DNA of 56,238 bases from Bacteroidales bacterium UBA3834 (GTDB lineage: Bacteria; Bacteroidota; Bacteroidia; Bacteroidales; P3), in NCBI GenBank assembly GCA_002392965.1, contig DGIA01000003.1:41446-97683 (forward strand), written 5' to 3'. How positions within the stretch are numbered: the stretch's first letter is position 1; every line of letters begins with the position of its first letter. The notes under the pieces are model-generated. The model saw nothing but the letters and a program-made list of their open reading frames with translations, searched no databases and was not told the DNA's origin. Below are positions 43,707 to 51,663 of the stretch, in pieces. The position numbers and the translations under genes were made by a program.

Positions 43707-45098
43707 ATGAACAACAATAGAAACAACGAATTTGACGACGAGGAACGCCAGCTGGTGCTCGACTTCGAGAATACCGTGCTCCAAGGAGGCACGCAGTTCT
43801 TTGATGTCGATGAGCTTGAGGTCATCATCGACTACTATTTTGAGGTGAATGACCAAGAGTCCCTGCAGCGGGCGGTGGAATACGCCGAACAGCTCTATCC
43901 CGATAGCACCACTATCCGTCTGCGTCGAGCCCATCTACTTATCGCTCAGCAACAATATGAGCCGGCTCTGCAGATGATACAGAAGTTGCGCCGTCAAGAA
44001 CCCCACAACACCGATGTGGCCTATTCCCTCGGAGTGGCCTACGGGGCTGTGGGCGAGAGGCAGAAAGCCATTGAACTCTACCATGAGGCCGCCGAGGACG
44101 GGTGGCTGTTGGGTCGTGTCTATGCCAATATCGCTGAAGAATACTACCATCTAAATGATTTCGACGAGGCCATCCGCTACTATCTCTTGGCCCTCGACAC
44201 CGATACCTACGACGAGTCAACCATCTACAACTACCTCGACACCTGCATCCAGGCGGGCCGTACTGAGGATGCCGTGACCTATCTCAAGTCCTTTGTAGGA
44301 GAGCATCCTTACAGCAGCGAGGCTTGGCATTGTCTTGGAACAGCCTACCGGGAACTCGGCCTCTTCGAGCAATCGGTGGATGCTTATGAGTATGCCATCG
44401 CCATCGACAAGTCCAATGTGGCCTTCTATGCCGATCTTGCCACCACCCAGGAGTATATGTCGCGTCCGGGCGATGCGGTGACTACCCTCCTGCGTGGGCG
44501 CGATTTTGTCAGCGACCGTGCCGCTCTCTACCGCACGGTGGCCTATGTCTATGCCCGTGCCGACAACAACGAGATGGCCATCCTCTATTTCCGTAAGGCA
44601 ATTGAAGAGAATCCTGAGGATGCCGAGGCCTATGCCGCACTTGCATTGGGCTATGCTGTCTCCGGCGACCAAGGCAACGCCCTCCCACTCATCAAAAAAG
44701 CCCTCCATCTGGCGCCCGAAAGCCCCGAGGTGCTCTGCTCGGCGGGCATCGTCTATGACATCAGAGGCAACTTCGAAGCTGCATCCGACTATTTCGAGCG
44801 AATGATTGCTACCGACAACTGCACTGAGATTCAGTGTCAGCACTACACCCAGTTCCTCTTCAATCATCAGCTGTACGACATGGTGGTCGATTTCGCACTC
44901 GAATCGCTCGACCTTTACCCCGGACACCCGTTCTACTCCACCTATTTGGCGGCAGCGGCCTTCTATTCCAACCGCTACAACCGTGCCAGCCATGCCTTGC
45001 CCGATGCCGACACCGCGTTGCTGCACGAGTTGTGCCCCGAGATTTTTGAACATCCACGTCTCAGTTCTCTTATACCCGATAATCACCCAACAACGTGA
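43707..45098 (+). CDS. TPR-repeat protein conserved in Bacteroidota
   Basis: A 463-aa protein made almost wholly of tetratricopeptide repeats, about ten by eye (for example AVEYAEQLYPDSTTIRLRRA, AWHCLGTAYRELGLFEQS and AYAALALGYAVSGDQGNAL). The N-terminus is acidic (NNEFDDEERQLVLDFEN) with no signal peptide, so it is probably cytoplasmic. TPRs mediate protein-protein contacts. It follows sprA by 18 bp and precedes the DedA gene by 3 nt. Its partner is unknown; a link with T9SS is possible only by position. Confidence 0.85.
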   Translation: MNNNRNNEFDDEERQLVLDFENTVLQGGTQFFDVDELEVIIDYYFEVNDQESLQRAVEYAEQLYPDSTTIRLRRAHLLIAQQQYEPALQMIQKLRRQEPHNTDVAYSLGVAYGAVGERQKAIELYHEAAEDGWLLGRVYANIAEEYYHLNDFDEAIRYYLLALDTDTYDESTIYNYLDTCIQAGRTEDAVTYLKSFVGEHPYSSEAWHCLGTAYRELGLFEQSVDAYEYAIAIDKSNVAFYADLATTQEYMSRPGDAVTTLLRGRDFVSDRAALYRTVAYVYARADNNEMAILYFRKAIEENPEDAEAYAALALGYAVSGDQGNALPLIKKALHLAPESPEVLCSAGIVYDIRGNFEAASDYFERMIATDNCTEIQCQHYTQFLFNHQLYDMVVDFALESLDLYPGHPFYSTYLAAAAFYSNRYNRASHALPDADTALLHELCPEIFEHPRLSSLIPDNHPTT

Positions 45099-45101
45099 GA
45101 T

Positions 45102-45851
45102 ATGAAGAACAATAGAATTGCTCTGTTTTTTTTGGTGGCCATGATGGCTGTGGCACCTGTGGCCCAGGCACAGGCGAACCATGTGGCCGAATCGGTCGAT
45201 ACCACCCGCAGCGGCTGGGTGGCGTCGGTGTTGCATTGGTATGATGCCCACATGAACTATCTGGCCGTCGGAGGCTTGATGACCCTCGAGAGTTCGTTCA
45301 TCCCCTTCCCTTCCGAGGTGGTCATCCCGCCCGCTGTCTATGTGGCTCTCGACGAGAAGAGCCAGAGCGGCATGAACTGGTGGTTGGTGGTGGTCTTCGG
45401 CACTTTGGGGGCGCTGCTTGGCGCACTCATCAACTACTTCCTTTCCCGGTGGCTCGGACGCCCCATCATCTACGCCTTTGCCAACAGCAAGTTGGGCAGG
45501 GTGCTCCAGCTTTCGAGTGAGAAGATAGAGAGAGCCGAGGCCTACTTCAACGACCATGGTGTGGCCTCTACACTCGTGGGCCGTTTCATTCCGGTCATCC
45601 GCCAGCTCATCTCCATTCCTGCCGGCCTGGCCAAGATGAACATCGGCGCTTTCGTGCTCTACACCACCCTTGGTGCTGCCGCCTGGAATTTCATCCTCGC
45701 CCTTCTGGGCTATCTGGCCCATTTGGCGGGAGACATCTCTGTCGTCGAGCGTTACAGCAATGAGATCAGCTATGCCATCATCGGCCTGGTCCTGCTCGTC
45801 GTTCTCTTCTTCGTCATCCGCCATTTTGTCAAAAAACGCAAACATGAATAA
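45102..45851 (+). CDS. DedA/VTT-family membrane protein
   Basis: A 249-aa inner-membrane protein with about five to six hydrophobic segments. The core shows ESSFIPFPSEVVIPPA, GALLGALINYFLSRWLGRP, FNDHGVASTLVGRFIPVIRQLISIPAGLAKM and the helix AAWNFILALLGYLAHL, all typical of the DedA family. DedA proteins help return undecaprenyl phosphate or other lipids across the membrane. The N-terminus resembles a cleavable signal peptide (ending APVAQAQA), which is longer than in many DedA proteins. It overlaps sufS by 8 nt. Confidence 0.9.
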   Translation: MKNNRIALFFLVAMMAVAPVAQAQANHVAESVDTTRSGWVASVLHWYDAHMNYLAVGGLMTLESSFIPFPSEVVIPPAVYVALDEKSQSGMNWWLVVVFGTLGALLGALINYFLSRWLGRPIIYAFANSKLGRVLQLSSEKIERAEAYFNDHGVASTLVGRFIPVIRQLISIPAGLAKMNIGAFVLYTTLGAAAWNFILALLGYLAHLAGDISVVERYSNEISYAIIGLVLLVVLFFVIRHFVKKRKHE

Positions 45852-47043
45852 CGACATCCGCTCCCAGTTCCCGATACTCAATACCACGGTGCACGGCAAG
45901 CCTCTGGTCTATTTCGACAATGCCGCCACCACACAGAAACCGCAGACGGTCATCGACACGTTGGCCGATTATTATCTGCACCTCAACTCCAACATCCACC
46001 GTGGTGCCCACCATCTGGCCGCCGAAGCCACCGAACGCTACGAGAACGTCCGGCGTCAGGTGCAGGCGTTCATAGGCGCCCGCCACCACCACGAAGTGGT
46101 CTTCACCCGTGGCACCACCGAGAGCATCAACCTGGTGGCCAGTTCGTTTTCCAAACGCTTCTTCTCTGGCGACGACGAGGTGATTGTCTCCGGCATGGAG
46201 CACCACAGCGACATCGTCCCTTGGCAACTGGCCGGCGCCACCTTGCGCCCCATCCCTTTCAACGACGAGGGAGTGCTGGACATGGAGGCCTATGAGAAGC
46301 TCTTCTCGCCCAAGACCCGCATCGTGGCGGTGTGCCATGTGAGCAACACCCTCGGCACGGTGAACCCTGTGGAGCGTATCGTCGCCATTGCGCATGCCCA
46401 CGGCGTGCCCGTGCTTATCGACGGCGCCCAGGCGGTGTCGCATCTGCCGGTCGATGTGCAGCGGATAGGCTGCGACTTCTATTGCTTCTCCGGCCATAAG
46501 ATGTACGCCCCCATGGGAGTCGGCGTGATGTACGGCCGCGAGGAGATGCTCGACCAACTGCCGCCTTACCAGGGTGGGGGAGAGATGATCGAGACTGTCA
46601 CCTTCGAGCGTACCACCTACAACCAGTTGCCTTTCAAGTTCGAGGCAGGCACCCCCTCGGTGGGCGATGTCTTGGGTCTCGGCTGTGCCGTCGATTTCAT
46701 GCAGCAGGTGGGTATCGGCCATATCGCCGCTGTCGAGGCCGACCTCCTGGCCTATGCCACCGAACGGCTCTCCGCTTTGCCGGGCATCCGATTCTTCGGC
46801 ACCGCACCGCAGAAAGCAGCCGTGCTCTCCTTCCTCGTGGGCGACGCCCACCCCTACGATGTGGGCACCTTGCTCGACCAACTCGGCATCGCCGTGCGCA
46901 CCGGCCATCATTGCACCCAGCCCGTCATGGACCGCTACGGCATCCCCGGCACCGTCCGTGCCAGCTTCGCCGTCTATAACACCCGTGCCGAGATCGATAC
47001 CCTTTTCGAGGCCCTTGAGCGGATTTTGCCGATGCTTGGATAA
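45844..47043 (+). CDS. sufS: Cysteine desulfurase, SufS type
   Basis: A 399-aa PLP enzyme that removes sulfur from cysteine for Fe-S cluster assembly. Class II features are YFDNAATTQKP, HRGAHHLAAEAT, GMEHHSDIVPWQ, the PLP lysine in CFSGHKMYAPMG and the catalytic cysteine in RTGHHCTQPVMDRYG. The ATG at 45,844 (MNNDIRSQFPIL) overlaps the end of the DedA gene by 8 nt. sufB, sufC, sufD and sufE/U are not in the window. Confidence 0.94.
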   Translation: MNNDIRSQFPILNTTVHGKPLVYFDNAATTQKPQTVIDTLADYYLHLNSNIHRGAHHLAAEATERYENVRRQVQAFIGARHHHEVVFTRGTTESINLVASSFSKRFFSGDDEVIVSGMEHHSDIVPWQLAGATLRPIPFNDEGVLDMEAYEKLFSPKTRIVAVCHVSNTLGTVNPVERIVAIAHAHGVPVLIDGAQAVSHLPVDVQRIGCDFYCFSGHKMYAPMGVGVMYGREEMLDQLPPYQGGGEMIETVTFERTTYNQLPFKFEAGTPSVGDVLGLGCAVDFMQQVGIGHIAAVEADLLAYATERLSALPGIRFFGTAPQKAAVLSFLVGDAHPYDVGTLLDQLGIAVRTGHHCTQPVMDRYGIPGTVRASFAVYNTRAEIDTLFEALERILPMLG

Positions 47044-47084
47044 CCCCTTACCGCCAATCCGACAGCTTTAACTGCAAAAGAAAA

Positions 47085-48752
47085 ATGCTGACCACCTTAC
47101 ATATTGAGAATTACGCGCTGATACGCGAGACCGATGTCGATTTCCGGGAGGGCTTCGTGGCCATCACCGGCGAGACGGGTGCCGGCAAGAGCATCCTCCT
47201 CGGCGCCCTCGGACTGCTGCTCGGTCAGCGGGCCGACACAGCGGTCTTGGCCGACAAAGGACGCAAGTGCATCGTCGAGGCCCAGTTCGACATCTCCGGC
47301 CTGGGGATGGAACCGCTCTTTGCCGAAGCCGATATCGACTACGACGACCAACTCATCCTGCGCCGTGAAATCCTGCCCACCGGCCGCAGCCGTGCCTTCG
47401 CCGGCGACACCCCGGTGCAGCTGCCGTTCCTCCGCAGCCTCGGCACCTCTATCATCGACATCCACTCCCAGCATCAGACGCTGACCCTCGCCGACAGCAC
47501 CTTCCGGCTCCATCTCCTCGACACCCTTTCCTCCACCGCCGGCAAAGCATCGGCCATGCCTGCCTATGCCGCTGCCTACGCCGATTATTCACGCCTCAAG
47601 CGCGACCTTGAGGAGCTGACCTCCACCGAGGCGCAGAACCGCCGTGAGCAGGACTACCTGCAGTTCCAGTACGACGAGCTGGCCGCCGCCGCCCTTGAGG
47701 CTGGCGAGCAGGAACCTCTCGAACAGGAATCCCGCCTGATGTCCCATGCCGAGGCGGTACGCGAAGGACTGGCCACCGCCGCCGCGTTGCTCGACAGCGA
47801 CGGGGCTCAGGCCGTGCTCCCGGGCTTGCGGCAGGCCAAGGCCGCCCTGGATCATGTCGCCGCCTACCATCCCGAGGCCGAAGCGTTGCTCGCCAGGCTC
47901 GACTCCTCGTTGATAGAAATCGACGACATCAACCGCGAACTGCAACGTGCCGCCGACGGCATCAGCTACAGCCCCGAACGCCAGCAGCAGGTCGATGACC
48001 GGCTGGCGCTGCTCTACCGCCTGCAGAAGAAACACGGCGTGGAGTCGGTGGAAGCCCTCATCGCCCTCCGCGACGACCTCGACCGACGTCTGCAGGGCAT
48101 CGCCACCCTCGACGACCGCATCCACGACCTCATGGAGCAGGTCGATCGAGCCTTCGCCCGTGTGCAGTCGGCCGCCGACAGCCTCACCAAGGCCCGCCGT
48201 CAGGCCGGCGAGATGATGACACGCGACATCCTGCCCACCCTCCGCGAGCTCGGCATGCCCGAAGCCCGTTTCAGCGTTGCCCTCGCCCCCCTGTCCGACT
48301 ACGGCCCCACAGGCCACGACTCCGTGCAGTTCCTCTTCAATGCCAACCGCGGCGCCGAGATGCGCGACCTCTCCAAGGTGGCCAGCGGCGGCGAGTTGTC
48401 GCGTCTGATGCTGGCCATCAAGAGCATGCTCACATCACGCACCCTCCTGCCCACCATCATCTTCGACGAGATAGACACCGGCGTCAGCGGCGACATCAGC
48501 CTCGCCGTCGCCCGCACCATGAGCCGCATGGCGGAGCACATGCAGGTCATCGCCATCACCCACCTGCCCCAGATTGCCGCCCGGGCGCAGCAACACCTGA
48601 AGGTCTATAAGGAGACCGACGGCGACCGCACCGTCTCGCGCATCCGCGAGCTCGATGCCGACGGCCGGCTCACCGAGGTGGCCACCATGCTCAGCAGCGA
48701 CCCTCCGACAGCCGCGGCGTTGCAGACGGCAAAGGAACTGATGGAGAGATAG
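47085..48752 (+). CDS. recN: DNA repair protein RecN
   Basis: A 555-aa SMC-like ATPase of double-strand-break repair. The N-terminal MLTTLHIENYALIRETDVDF and Walker A GETGAGKSILLGAL, a central coiled coil (about 150-370, rich in Glu, Gln, Arg and Ala), and the C-terminal signature ASGGELSRLMLAIKSML with Walker B TIIFDEIDTGVSG are in order. Length and architecture are normal. It starts 41 bp after sufS and is probably cotranscribed. Confidence 0.96.
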   Translation: MLTTLHIENYALIRETDVDFREGFVAITGETGAGKSILLGALGLLLGQRADTAVLADKGRKCIVEAQFDISGLGMEPLFAEADIDYDDQLILRREILPTGRSRAFAGDTPVQLPFLRSLGTSIIDIHSQHQTLTLADSTFRLHLLDTLSSTAGKASAMPAYAAAYADYSRLKRDLEELTSTEAQNRREQDYLQFQYDELAAAALEAGEQEPLEQESRLMSHAEAVREGLATAAALLDSDGAQAVLPGLRQAKAALDHVAAYHPEAEALLARLDSSLIEIDDINRELQRAADGISYSPERQQQVDDRLALLYRLQKKHGVESVEALIALRDDLDRRLQGIATLDDRIHDLMEQVDRAFARVQSAADSLTKARRQAGEMMTRDILPTLRELGMPEARFSVALAPLSDYGPTGHDSVQFLFNANRGAEMRDLSKVASGGELSRLMLAIKSMLTSRTLLPTIIFDEIDTGVSGDISLAVARTMSRMAEHMQVIAITHLPQIAARAQQHLKVYKETDGDRTVSRIRELDADGRLTEVATMLSSDPPTAAALQTAKELMER

Positions 48753-48788
48753 CAATTGCCCTGACTACTTTCTTTTTAACTTCTGAAA

Positions 48789-49262
48789 ATGAACTACTAC
48801 CTTGTGGGATATATGTATTGCGGCAAATCCACCTTCGGCCGCAAGCTGGCCGCCGAGCGCGGCATGGAGTTCCTCGACATCGACCGAGCCTTCGAGGCTC
48901 GCTACCACTACACCGTCCCCATGTTCTTCTCACGCTTCGGCGAGGCGGCCTTCCGCAAGCTGGAGACCCAGCTCCTGCGCTCCACCGCCGACCTCGACAA
49001 CCATGTCATCGCCACCGGCGGCGGCACCCCCTGCCACAGCGGCAACATGGACTTCATCCTTGCCCACGGCACTGCCGTCTATCTCCGCATGCCCGTCGAG
49101 GCATTGGTCGAGCGGGCCCTCCGCAGCCGCAACCCGCGGCCGCTGATGCACGGCTTGCCCGCGTCCGAGATGCGCGCCACCATCGAGCGTCAGCTACAGG
49201 AACGGGAGCCCTTCTATCTTCAGGCTCCCGTGGTCTTGGACGGTCTGAATCCCGTCTTGTAA
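48789..49262 (+). CDS. aroK: Shikimate kinase
   Basis: A 157-aa P-loop kinase that phosphorylates shikimate. The P-loop is GYMYCGKST, where most relatives have GYMGAGKT/S; the invariant Gly-Lys-Ser is kept. The shikimate-binding DIDRAFEARY, the FRKLET segment, ATGGGTPC and the LID-like region RNPRPLM are present. It is slightly shorter than usual, ending just after the last helix. It follows recN by 36 bp. The earlier pathway gene aroQ is at 10,981. Confidence 0.9.
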   Translation: MNYYLVGYMYCGKSTFGRKLAAERGMEFLDIDRAFEARYHYTVPMFFSRFGEAAFRKLETQLLRSTADLDNHVIATGGGTPCHSGNMDFILAHGTAVYLRMPVEALVERALRSRNPRPLMHGLPASEMRATIERQLQEREPFYLQAPVVLDGLNPVL

Positions 49263-49270
49263 TTCTCTTG

Positions 49271-49287
49271 TGCCCCTTGACGGGGCA
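49271..49287. terminator. Possible hairpin between converging aroK and the kinase gene
   Basis: TGCCCC-TTGAC-GGGGCA forms a 6-bp GC-rich stem in the 33-bp gap between two converging genes. There is no clear T-tract on either side, so an intrinsic terminator role is weakly supported. Confidence 0.4.
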
Positions 49288-49295
49288 GTCCCGCT

Positions 49296-50990
49296 TTAAT
49301 ACTCGAACGCGCTGTTGCCGAGGAACTCGCGCATGATGCTGTTGTAGGGGATGAACTTGTCGTCGATGGGCAGCAGCAACTCCGAGAAGGTCAGCAGCTG
49401 GCGTGCTATCGAGTACTCCTCGCAGTCTTCGGGCACCTGCTTCAGCAGCGGCTCGGCATAGCGTTTCAGCACGCCCAGCTCGTAGAGCAGCGCGCTGTTG
49501 AACATCACGTTGGCGTTCTCCTGGTAGGGGAAGATGTGTATCCGTTCGCCACGCACCACCTCGGGCCACCGTTTCAGGGTCTGGTAGGCGTTCCAGCCTC
49601 GGAAGTTGTTGTCCCTCACCATGCGGCGCACCAGCCGGTTGTCGGTGCCGTGGATGATGTTCTGATCGTCGATGGAGAGCTGGGTCAAGGCGCTGACATA
49701 GACCTTGAACTTCAAGCCTTCGTCGATTTCGGCCGTCAGCTTGGGGTTCAGGGCGTGGATGCCTTCCACCACGAGGACGCTGTGGGGCCCCAGTTTCAGC
49801 GTCTTGCCGCTGTAGAACGGCTCGCCTTTGATGAAGTCGTAGGTGGGTATCTTCACCTCCTCGCCGCGGAAGAGGGCGTTCAGGTGCTCGTTGAGCAGCG
49901 GTATGTCGAGGGCGTCGATGCTCTCGAAGTCGTATTCGCCGTTGGGCAACTTGGGGGTGCGGTCGCGACCGAGGAAGTAGTCGTCGAGCGAGAGCTGGTT
50001 CACGTCGTAGCCCAGCACCGAGAGCTGCACGCTCAGGCGGCGGCACGAGGTGGTCTTGCCGCTGCTCGAGGGGCCGGCCAGCAGCACCATCTTGGCGCCG
50101 CTCTGCTTCACCTGCTCGGCGATCTCGGCGTACTTCTTCTCGTGCAGCGCCTCGGCCAGCAGTATGAGCTGCTGTCCGCCGCCGTTATACACGATGCGGT
50201 TGTAGTCGCTCACCGTCGAGGTGTGCAGCAGGTCGGTCCATTGGTAGTGCTCGCGGAAGATGGCGAAGAGCTTCGGGGTGTCGGTGAACATCGACAGCTT
50301 GTCGGGATGCTCGGGGTCGGCGCAGAGCAGCAGGTATCCGTCCTCATAGGTGCGGAAGTCCCAGGTGGAGATGCAGCCGGTGCTCGGGGCCAGCTTGCCG
50401 TTGATCTTGTGCACGGTGTCGCCCAGGAAGTTCATCTCCACATAGAGCTGCTTCAGGTGCTCCAGGACGTAGAGGGTCTTGTCGATATGCAGCGGACGCA
50501 CCAGCTCGATGGCGTCGTCGATGAGCATCGTCTTGGCCACGAAGGGCAGGTCTTCCTCCTGCAGCGCTATCATGCGTTCGCGCACCGTGCGGCACACCTC
50601 CATCCTGTCGGTCGGCAGCCCGCCAGGCTCCGAGCCCTCGTTGATGCGGCAGTAGAAGCCGTTCTGCAGCGAGTGGTCTATCGACAGCCGTGCCGTGGGG
50701 TAGCAGTCGTGCACCGCCTTGTAGAGCATCATGCACAGCGCGTTGCGGTACATGCGGAATCCCTGGCGGCTGGTGATGTCCAGCAGCCGGATGGTCTTGG
50801 GGTTGTAGATGCGGTATTGCAGCGGCTCCACCTTGTTGTTCACCAGCGCGCCGAGGATGGGCCACGGGGCCTTGCCGTCCTGGTCGGTACGCTGTTTGGT
50901 GTAATCGGCGGCCAGTTCGAAGACCTGCGTCCCCGGCTCCACCATCATCCGTTCGCCCGTATTCGCGAGCACGATTTCGACTTTGTTCAT
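49296..50990 (-). CDS. Uridine kinase-like protein with N-terminal TGS and ThrRS-like domains
   Basis: A 564-aa protein with a TGS-like domain (about 1-70), a threonyl-tRNA-synthetase-like second additional domain (about 75-240, with HSLQNGFYCRI), and a C-terminal phosphoribulokinase/uridine kinase domain. The Walker A is LLAGPSSSGKTTSCRRL; the substrate region contains LDDYFLGRDRTP and VVEGIHALNP. This fusion is common in Bacteroidota and Firmicutes and is usually annotated as a uridine or nucleoside kinase; the role of the N-terminal half is not known. The 83-bp tandem repeats lie directly upstream of its start. Confidence 0.9.
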   Translation of the reverse strand: MNKVEIVLANTGERMMVEPGTQVFELAADYTKQRTDQDGKAPWPILGALVNNKVEPLQYRIYNPKTIRLLDITSRQGFRMYRNALCMMLYKAVHDCYPTARLSIDHSLQNGFYCRINEGSEPGGLPTDRMEVCRTVRERMIALQEEDLPFVAKTMLIDDAIELVRPLHIDKTLYVLEHLKQLYVEMNFLGDTVHKINGKLAPSTGCISTWDFRTYEDGYLLLCADPEHPDKLSMFTDTPKLFAIFREHYQWTDLLHTSTVSDYNRIVYNGGGQQLILLAEALHEKKYAEIAEQVKQSGAKMVLLAGPSSSGKTTSCRRLSVQLSVLGYDVNQLSLDDYFLGRDRTPKLPNGEYDFESIDALDIPLLNEHLNALFRGEEVKIPTYDFIKGEPFYSGKTLKLGPHSVLVVEGIHALNPKLTAEIDEGLKFKVYVSALTQLSIDDQNIIHGTDNRLVRRMVRDNNFRGWNAYQTLKRWPEVVRGERIHIFPYQENANVMFNSALLYELGVLKRYAEPLLKQVPEDCEEYSIARQLLTFSELLLPIDDKFIPYNSIMREFLGNSAFEY

Positions 50991-50997
50991 TTTTTTT

Positions 50998-51200
50998 CTT
51001 CTTGGGAGTTAAAGAATTAAAGAAGTTAAAGAAGTTAAAGACAAATGCTTTTGGCGACTTTATTCTATTCTGCTGTTTTCCTTCTTGGGAGTTAAAGAAT
51101 TAAAGAAGTTAAAGAAGTTAAAGACAAATGCTTTTGGCGACTTTATTCTATTCTGCTGTTTTTTTTTCTTGGGAGTTAAAGAATTAAAGAAGTTAAATCA
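50998..51200. repeat. 83-84 bp tandem repeat, about 2.4 copies
   Basis: Units start at CTTGGGAGTT 51,001, CTTGGGAG 51,084 and CTTGGGAG 51,168, spaced 83 and 84 bp. Each contains the purine-rich block GTTAAAGAATTAAAGAAGTT, a further GAAGTTAAAGAC stretch, then a near-identical ATGCTTTTGGCGACTTTATT section. The third copy is truncated and its start serves as the left inverted repeat of the four-helix-bundle element. The repeats fill the 5' region of the kinase gene. Confidence 0.92.
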
Positions 51201-51646
51201 AATGCATCAGGCGTCCCAGTTCTTTCTTGTTGTTATGGCGCTGCAGTAGGAGTTAAGCAGTCGGCTTGTGTCTTCGATTTCTTGAAGGAGCGATGCGCTT
51301 TCTTCTTCTGTAATATATTGGAGGTCTTGCGACAAGATGATATAGCATCTACATTCTTCAAGGCTTCCCTGGGAATAGTTAAAGAATCGGAGTTTGTCGT
51401 CTTTTCCCATGCGTTTATATCCCTCAGCGATGTTGGCAGCGATAGATACGGCGGCACGCCTGAACTGTGATGTGAGCCCGAATTGCTCCGTATGGGGGAA
51501 CCGGCTTGTCAGTTGATAGGTGTGTTTGATAAATACCCTGGCCTTTTGCCATGCGACAAGATCCTCAAACGTATTTGTCATAATTGGGTATTGCCTTTAA
51601 CTTCTAGCGCGTAGCGCGATAACTTCTTTAACTTCTATAACTTCCC
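51171..51646 (-). mobile_element. IVS-like element: four-helix-bundle gene between inverted repeats
   Basis: Left arm 51,171-51,195 (GGGAGTTAAAGAATTAAAGA and on) and right arm 51,620-51,646 (TAACTTCTTTAACTTCTATA and on, ending TTCCC) are complementary over about 25 bp with two 1-nt gaps and one mismatch. In RNA they would close a long stem around the gene. That resembles the intervening sequences of bacterial 23S rRNA, which encode the same protein family, but there is no rRNA here. Extra copies of the left arm lie outside it, in the 83-bp repeats. Mobility is inferred. Confidence 0.55.
51207..51581 (-). CDS. Four-helix-bundle protein of the 23S rRNA intervening-sequence (S23/Avd-like) family
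   Basis: A 124-aa all-helical protein. The start FEDLVAWQKARVFIKHTYQL, the central FGLTSQFRRAAVSIAANIAEGYKR and NYSQGSLEECRCYIILSQDL are the family signature. Relatives are encoded in 23S rRNA intervening sequences, by diversity-generating retroelements (Avd), and as many stand-alone copies in Bacteroidota. Function in the stand-alone form is unknown; a basic surface suggests nucleic-acid binding. It lies between inverted repeats, with no reverse transcriptase or variable-repeat target nearby. Confidence 0.92.
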   Translation of the reverse strand: MTNTFEDLVAWQKARVFIKHTYQLTSRFPHTEQFGLTSQFRRAAVSIAANIAEGYKRMGKDDKLRFFNYSQGSLEECRCYIILSQDLQYITEEESASLLQEIEDTSRLLNSYCSAITTRKNWDA

Positions 51647-51663
51647 ATATTCACGAGGCATAT

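Noticed and set aside
49536..51020. 494-codon plus-strand frame over the uridine kinase-like gene, with similar ones at 52,003-53,238 and 7,711-8,694
   Set aside because: Each is the shadow of a well-supported minus-strand gene and has no recognisable domain or start context.
51207..51581. Diversity-generating retroelement accessory gene (avd)
   Set aside because: The protein family is related, but there is no reverse transcriptase, template repeat or variable repeat nearby.
51171..51646. True 23S rRNA intervening sequence
   Set aside because: No rRNA sequence flanks the element; it lies between two protein genes.
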